From NCBI GenBank assembly GCA_964617665.1, contig CAZUAH010000532.1, positions 1-9,564 on the forward strand: a DNA stretch of 9,564 nt. The letters are read 5' to 3'. Shown piece by piece: positions 6,241-9,564 of the stretch; positions within the stretch are counted from its first letter, which is position 1, and every line of letters begins with the position of its first letter. The notes beneath the pieces are model-generated. The model had not been told where the DNA came from. It did no database searches and saw only the letters and a program-made list of their open reading frames with translations. Position numbers and translations under genes: made by a program. This DNA is from JADHUC01 sp964617665. Lineage in GTDB: Bacteria; Planctomycetota; Planctomycetia; Pirellulales; Pirellulaceae.

Positions 6241-6350
6241 TTCTCAATCCTCCGCTCATGCGTGGCAATCTGCAGTAGCACCAAGCCTGTCGTGCCGGAT
6301 GCTCAGAATTGAACATGATCAGTGGGATCGCCGCAAGCAAGGCTGATGAT

Positions 6351-6382
6351 ATTGTACCCAATAGAATGTACACTTGTGTCAA
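6351..6382 (-). promoter_or_regulatory. Candidate promoter for the D-aminoacylase gene, overlapping a TGTAC-N10-GTACA dyad
   Basis: On the minus strand TTGACA (6382-6377) is a perfect -35 box and TACAAT (6356-6351) differs from the -10 consensus at one base. The spacer is 20 bases, longer than usual, which lowers confidence. The dyad TGTAC-N10-GTACA (6353-6372) covers the spacer and part of the -10 box, where a repressor could block transcription. The site is about 110 bases before the start codon. Confidence 0.35.
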
Positions 6383-6389
6383 GCGCCTA

Positions 6390-6401
6390 CCCGTTGACGG
6401 G
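6390..6401. promoter_or_regulatory. Short palindrome CCCGTTGACGGG
   Basis: Two 5-bp arms surround a 2-base centre in the divergent intergenic region, 8 bases from the candidate -35 box. It may be an operator shared by the two divergent genes. The evidence is the symmetry and position only. I see nothing else definite in the 294-bp gap 6241-6534. Confidence 0.25.
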
Positions 6402-6534
6402 ATCGATGGAAAGAGGATCATTAGTCGCAATCCTGTCTTCCAACGACTCCGGAGGTGGTCATCACTCGCCTACTGTCCAGAATCGGCCTCCTTCGAGAAC
6501 GAAGAACTGAACTCCAGAAAGAGAGCGAAATACC

Positions 6535-7425
6535 ATGAACGCGATCGACCGACGTCAATTTGTCAAGACTTCAATTGGCTTGGGCGCGGCTGCGCTTGGC
6601 ATCAACATGTCTCCGACAGCCCTCGCCGCATCGACCAAATCGAAGATGCGACTTGGGCTGGTCACCTACCTATGGGGTAAGGACATGGAACTGCCGACGT
6701 TGATCAAGTCTTGCGAGGAATCGAGGCTCGAAGGAGTCGAGACGAGAACACAGCACGCTCATGGCGTCGAGCCTTCACTGTCGAAAACCCAGCGAGCGGA
6801 AGTAAAACAACGATTCGCCGATAGTCCAGTGACTCTGGTTGGCTACGGCTCCAACGCTCAATACCATGAAGCTGATCCGGCGAAGGTCCGGCATAACATC
6901 GAGCTAACGAAGCAGTACATTCACCTAATGCACGACTGCGGCGCGACGGGTGTCAAGGTTAAGCCGAATGGTCTCCCCAAAGACGTTTCGCGCGAGAAGA
7001 CGATCGAACAGATTGGAAAGGCGCTAAACGAAGTCGGTGCCTACGGCGCCGATTATGGGCAGAAGATTCGCGTCGAAGTCCACGGTCGCGGGACCAGCGA
7101 ATTGCCGGTCATGAAAGCGATCTTCGATATCGCCGACCATCCCAACGTCGGCGTCTGCTGGAACTCGAACAACGTCGATCTGGAAGGCGAAGGCTTGGAG
7201 CACAACTTCAATCTGGTCAAGGACCGCTTAGCCGACACCGTTCACATACGGGAGCTGAACTCAGGCGATTACCCCTACCAGCAGCTCTTCAATCTGTTTG
7301 TGGGAATCGACTATTCCGGATGGATTCTGCTGGAAGCCCGGACCAAGCCATCAGATAAAGTCGCCGCAATGCGTGAACAGCTTAAGGTCTTTCAGGCGAT
7401 GGTTGAGCGAGCTAAGGCCGAGTAG
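6535..7425 (+). CDS. Tat-exported sugar phosphate isomerase/epimerase-like TIM barrel
   Basis: This complete 296-residue protein has a twin-arginine signal at its N-terminus (D-R-R-Q-F-V-K at 5-11, then a weakly hydrophobic G-L-G-A-A-A-L-G stretch and A-L-A-A at 29-32), so it is probably exported folded. The rest fits the xylose-isomerase-like TIM-barrel family (AP endonuclease 2 superfamily). Candidate metal or substrate residues at strand ends are E69 in G-V-E-T-R, E181 and H183 in V-E-V-H-G, N210-S-N in C-W-N-S-N-N, H237 in V-H-I-R-E and E267 in L-L-E-A-R. Members interconvert keto and aldo sugars or epimerise them, and many exported planctomycete members have no known substrate. A purine-rich AGAAAGAGAG serves as a weak ribosome site. 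It diverges from the D-aminoacylase gene, with which it may share regulation. No terminator hairpin follows. Confidence 0.85.
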   Translation: MNAIDRRQFVKTSIGLGAAALGINMSPTALAASTKSKMRLGLVTYLWGKDMELPTLIKSCEESRLEGVETRTQHAHGVEPSLSKTQRAEVKQRFADSPVTLVGYGSNAQYHEADPAKVRHNIELTKQYIHLMHDCGATGVKVKPNGLPKDVSREKTIEQIGKALNEVGAYGADYGQKIRVEVHGRGTSELPVMKAIFDIADHPNVGVCWNSNNVDLEGEGLEHNFNLVKDRLADTVHIRELNSGDYPYQQLFNLFVGIDYSGWILLEARTKPSDKVAAMREQLKVFQAMVERAKAE

Positions 7426-7466
7426 TCAATTCGTTGCAGCAAGGTTCGTTCTTGACGGCGCGGAGA

Positions 7467-7647
7467 TTACTGCTTCTGAGCCCAAAGGAAACCGAGCCCG
7501 ATTTCCGGCTTGGGGAATACGGCCAGATTGTGCATGTCGATCATCTCGGCGACGAGCGATTCGGTCGTGATGGATTCACCACATGCGTCGTTCATGACGA
7601 TCGTGGACGCGAGGATCAAAGCAATATGGCAGGACAGCACATTTCAT
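7467..7647 (-). pseudogene. DUF2961 (GH172-like) protein, N-terminal remnant with frameshift
   Basis: On the minus strand a purine-rich ribosome site (GGAAGAG) precedes ATG 7647. The first few codons (M-K-C-A-V-L) are out of frame with what follows, which reads as a hydrophobic signal segment (H-I-A-L-I-L-A-S-T-I-V) and then E-S-I-T-T-E-S-L-V-A-E-M-I-D and L-A-V-F-P-K-P-E. The pattern T-T-x-S-L-x-x-E-M-x-D ... L-A-x-F-P-x-P is the start of DUF2961 proteins, a family that includes GH172 enzymes acting on fructo- and arabino-furanosyl sugars. After P-K-P-E the match ends and the frame stops within 12 codons, at 7467. A GTG in the second frame could be an alternative start. Only the 5' end of the gene survives, downstream of the sulfatase on the same strand. 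Confidence 0.58.
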
Positions 7648-7717
7648 GGTTGGCTCTTCCTTCGTGAACGGGGACTGGATCGGATTAGGCACTATCCCGT
7701 ATACGCCAGAAGTCGAG

Positions 7718-7802
7718 TTGTGAGCCGATGGCGCTAGCCACGGGCCCCACATGCTGATCGCTTCGCACCACCATACTCGATGCTAGCGCGTTCGGCTCAC
7801 AA
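7718..7802. repeat. Large imperfect inverted repeat (21-bp arms, 43-base loop)
   Basis: The left arm (7718-7738) begins TTGTGAGCCGA and ends GCGCTAGC; the right arm (7782-7802) is its reverse complement at 19 of 21 positions. The two mismatches are adjacent, in the middle of the arm. The 43-base loop is GC-rich. The structure lies between the DUF2961 remnant and the 3' end of the sulfatase gene. It resembles the short palindromic intergenic repeats or non-autonomous elements seen in many copies in planctomycete genomes; as RNA it would also fold into a long stem that could protect or end the sulfatase transcript. The 10 bases CGGCTCACAA at the outer end of the right arm also occur at 4591-4600, just after the D-aminoacylase gene. 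Confidence 0.75.
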
Positions 7803-7895
7803 TTGCGGGACACTGCCTAGATCGGCAAGTGCAGGTTGCCACTATAGCGAGTGCGAATGACGCGGGAAAGCAAGTGAAATGAAACCGTTGAAGAT

Positions 7896-9443
7896 TCAGA
7901 AAGAACGACGGTCGATGGTGGGGACCGGGTAGTGACTTTCCGGGGCCGGATGTAGCCGATTGACCTCGCCTGCAACTAGCCACCGAAGAAGCTCGGATCG
8001 GAATCCCTCGATTCTCTTGGCTTGGTCCGGGTCGCGGGCCAGATTGCAGAGTTCGTCAGGATCGTCCTGCAAATGATAGAGTTCTTCTTCCAGGATATGT
8101 CCGTCGACCAACGTGTAGATGTACTTCCACGGTCCGGTTCGCAGCATCTTTGCCTGGGAGCTTGAAACGAGGCCTCTGAGGTGAACGGTCTGCTCCACTT
8201 CGCAGAATAGAGACTCCCGCCAGAGCGCGTCACCATCTTCGATGATGGGCATCACGGTACGACCTTCGATTTGGCGTGGAATTTCTTCGACCCCGCAGCA
8301 ATCCAGGATGGTTGGCACAAGATCAACTTGACTGACCAGATGTGGTCTTACTTGTCCTTGCGGGATTCCCGGTCCCTTGATGACATAGGGGATTCTCACG
8401 GCCGAGCCGTAGAGGAAGGTCTTTTCTCTGAGGCCGTGGTCGCCCATCAAGTCACCGTGGTCGGTAACGAAAATGACGTAGGTGTCCTCGATGCGGTTGA
8501 GCGATTCGAGTGTCTTCAGTATCTTTCCGACGTTCTCGTCAACAAGGTTGAGTGAAGCATAAACCCTTCGCCGGTATTGATCGATTTTGCTCATCCCAGG
8601 GGCGTACCGCCGAACCGCCTCGCTCTGGACCGCCGGCTTCTTCTCGTGTTCGCCCTGCCGGCCGATCACCGGCCTCAGAGGGATATCCGCAAACTTGGCC
8701 AGATGCGCTTTCGGAGTGCTCCCGCCACCGTGAGGTTCAACGAAGGAACAGTAGACAAAGAAAGGATCGTCTTTGCCCGAGCATTCCCGAATCAGCGAGC
8801 AGGCCTTGTCTCCCGTCCAGTTCACCTTGAGGCAGTGCTCAGGTATTTGATTGGGATTCACACGGCGTCTCTGCTCCTTCCATCTGGTCCCGTCGATGAT
8901 CCTCTCTTCAATGAGAAACTGAATATACGCATCGTCCTCGCCTAGTTCCGCCGTGAGGTGATCGTCGATGGTCAAAAACGCCTGGTCCGCGCCGAGTTTG
9001 TCGTTGGCAGGCCACCAATGCGTTTTTCCTACGATGGCCGTTTGATATCCGTGCTGGGAGAGAATCTCCGGCAGAAGCGGCGGGCGCGGTTGCAGTTCCA
9101 TCTTCATGTGAGCCGTTTTGCCGTGTGTGTGGGCGTACTGCCCCGTCATCATCGAGGCGCGAGCGGGAATGCAGGGAGTCGAAGCACAATTGCATTGATC
9201 GAATCTCACGCCCTGTTGGGCGAGGGCATCGACATTCGGCGTAACCTCGGCCGGATCGCCATAACACCCAAAGTGCTTTGCCGCGGCCATGTCGGCGCAA
9301 ATCAGCACGACGTTGGGCCTGCTATCGTTCGGCTCATCACTTCCGACCCGACCGAAAGCCTCTTGCAGCAAGCAATTGGCTGATAACGCGACGCCCGCAG
9401 CCGCCGATGACTTCACGAAACTTCGCCGGGATACTTCACACAT
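7896..9443 (-). CDS. Tat-exported type I sulfatase
   Basis: This complete 515-residue arylsulfatase-family protein cleaves sulfate esters, probably from a polysaccharide or its fragments outside the cytoplasm. The N-terminus carries a twin-arginine signal (S-R-R-S-F-V-K at 5-11). The active-site signature is C91-I-P-A-R95 in T-P-C-I-P-A-R-A-S-M-M-T-G, so the Cys can be converted to formylglycine by an FGE-type enzyme encoded elsewhere. Other catalytic or metal residues are D51 in I-C-A-D-M, K140 and H142 in V-G-K-T-H-W, H238 in V-E-P-H-G, D328-H329 in T-D-H-G-D and K341 in R-E-K-T. The usual second Asp after D51 is Met52. The C-terminus has the L-Y-H-L-Q-D-D-P-D-E-L-x-N-L-A sulfatase tail. 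ATG 9443 has GGAG 10 bases upstream, inside the tandem stops of the preceding gene; the 16-bp gap suggests an operon. The sulfated substrate cannot be told. Confidence 0.93.
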   Translation of the reverse strand: MCEVSRRSFVKSSAAAGVALSANCLLQEAFGRVGSDEPNDSRPNVVLICADMAAAKHFGCYGDPAEVTPNVDALAQQGVRFDQCNCASTPCIPARASMMTGQYAHTHGKTAHMKMELQPRPPLLPEILSQHGYQTAIVGKTHWWPANDKLGADQAFLTIDDHLTAELGEDDAYIQFLIEERIIDGTRWKEQRRRVNPNQIPEHCLKVNWTGDKACSLIRECSGKDDPFFVYCSFVEPHGGGSTPKAHLAKFADIPLRPVIGRQGEHEKKPAVQSEAVRRYAPGMSKIDQYRRRVYASLNLVDENVGKILKTLESLNRIEDTYVIFVTDHGDLMGDHGLREKTFLYGSAVRIPYVIKGPGIPQGQVRPHLVSQVDLVPTILDCCGVEEIPRQIEGRTVMPIIEDGDALWRESLFCEVEQTVHLRGLVSSSQAKMLRTGPWKYIYTLVDGHILEEELYHLQDDPDELCNLARDPDQAKRIEGFRSELLRWLVAGEVNRLHPAPESHYPVPTIDRRSF

Positions 9444-9459
9444 GGCCAGTCTGCTCCTA

Positions 9460-9564
9460 CTAACGCGGAATGAGATTGGCAGGGATTTCGCCGAGCGCCT
9501 CTGCTGCCGGAGAACCTGACATGATCAGCCTTTTTGCTGCATACCCCGCGTTTCTTGACGTTGG
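9460..9564 (-). CDS. 3' end of an unidentified gene upstream of the sulfatase
   Basis: The last 34 codons of a minus-strand gene enter from the right edge. They read N-A-G-Y-A-A-K-R-L-I at 5-14, then S-G-S-P-A-A-E-A-L-G-E-I-P-A-N-L-I-P-R and TAG, followed at once by a second TAG. The sequence looks like a real C-terminus (alanine-rich helix, short proline-containing tail), but I cannot assign a family from so little. It stops 16 bases before the sulfatase start and the sulfatase ribosome site overlaps the second stop, so the two are probably translated from one mRNA. Confidence 0.6.
   Translation of the reverse strand, partial: PTSRNAGYAAKRLIMSGSPAAEALGEIPANLIPR

Noticed and set aside
1..9564. 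Search for tRNA, rRNA, CRISPR arrays, toxin-antitoxin pairs or a defence island
   Set aside because: No cloverleaf-like segments, regularly spaced repeats or recognisable defence or toxin genes were seen on either strand.

Overview
The window looks like a piece of a planctomycete-type chromosome (Planctomycetota, Pirellulales-like, or a similar polysaccharide-degrading bacterium). The evidence is the gene content: a Tat-exported sulfatase, a Tat-exported sugar isomerase/epimerase-like TIM barrel, an exported D-aminoacylase-type amidohydrolase, a GH106-like rhamnosidase start, a URO-D/corrinoid methyltransferase module, an arabinose-type AraC regulator and a DUF2961 (GH172-like) remnant. The DNA is moderately GC-rich with many gene remnants. 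The lineage is inferred from gene content, not from a marker gene.

Left part (1-2230): a minus-strand unit reads from a truncated corrinoid protein (1644-1357) into an intact URO-D-family methyltransferase (1293-205) and then the start of a secreted GH106-like glycosidase (172 to beyond the left edge). An AraC-type regulator gene (1843-2232) points away from this unit but has lost its DNA-binding half. The layout suggests an old sugar-responsive locus that coupled corrinoid methyl transfer to glycoside breakdown and is now partly broken.

Middle (2211-4600): a small three-helix membrane protein is probably intact. After it comes a graveyard of fragments on both strands: an IS transposase C-terminus frameshifted by a 13-bp tandem duplication, a possible URO-D-like C-terminal piece, a GH43-like beta-propeller C-terminus, the C-terminus of an unidentified secreted-type protein, and one further coding-like scrap. 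None has a complete reading frame or an obvious start.

Right part (4615-9564): three intact genes. A D-aminoacylase-type amidohydrolase (minus) diverges from a Tat-signal TIM-barrel protein (plus) across a 294-bp shared upstream region. A Tat-signal sulfatase (minus) follows a gene whose last 34 codons enter from the right edge, separated by 16 bp. Between the TIM-barrel gene and the sulfatase lie the first 5' codons of a DUF2961 protein and a large imperfect inverted repeat (7718-7802) that looks like a dispersed intergenic palindrome. The intact genes fit extracytoplasmic breakdown of sulfated or modified polysaccharides and amino-acid derivatives. No RNA gene, CRISPR array or complete mobile element was seen.
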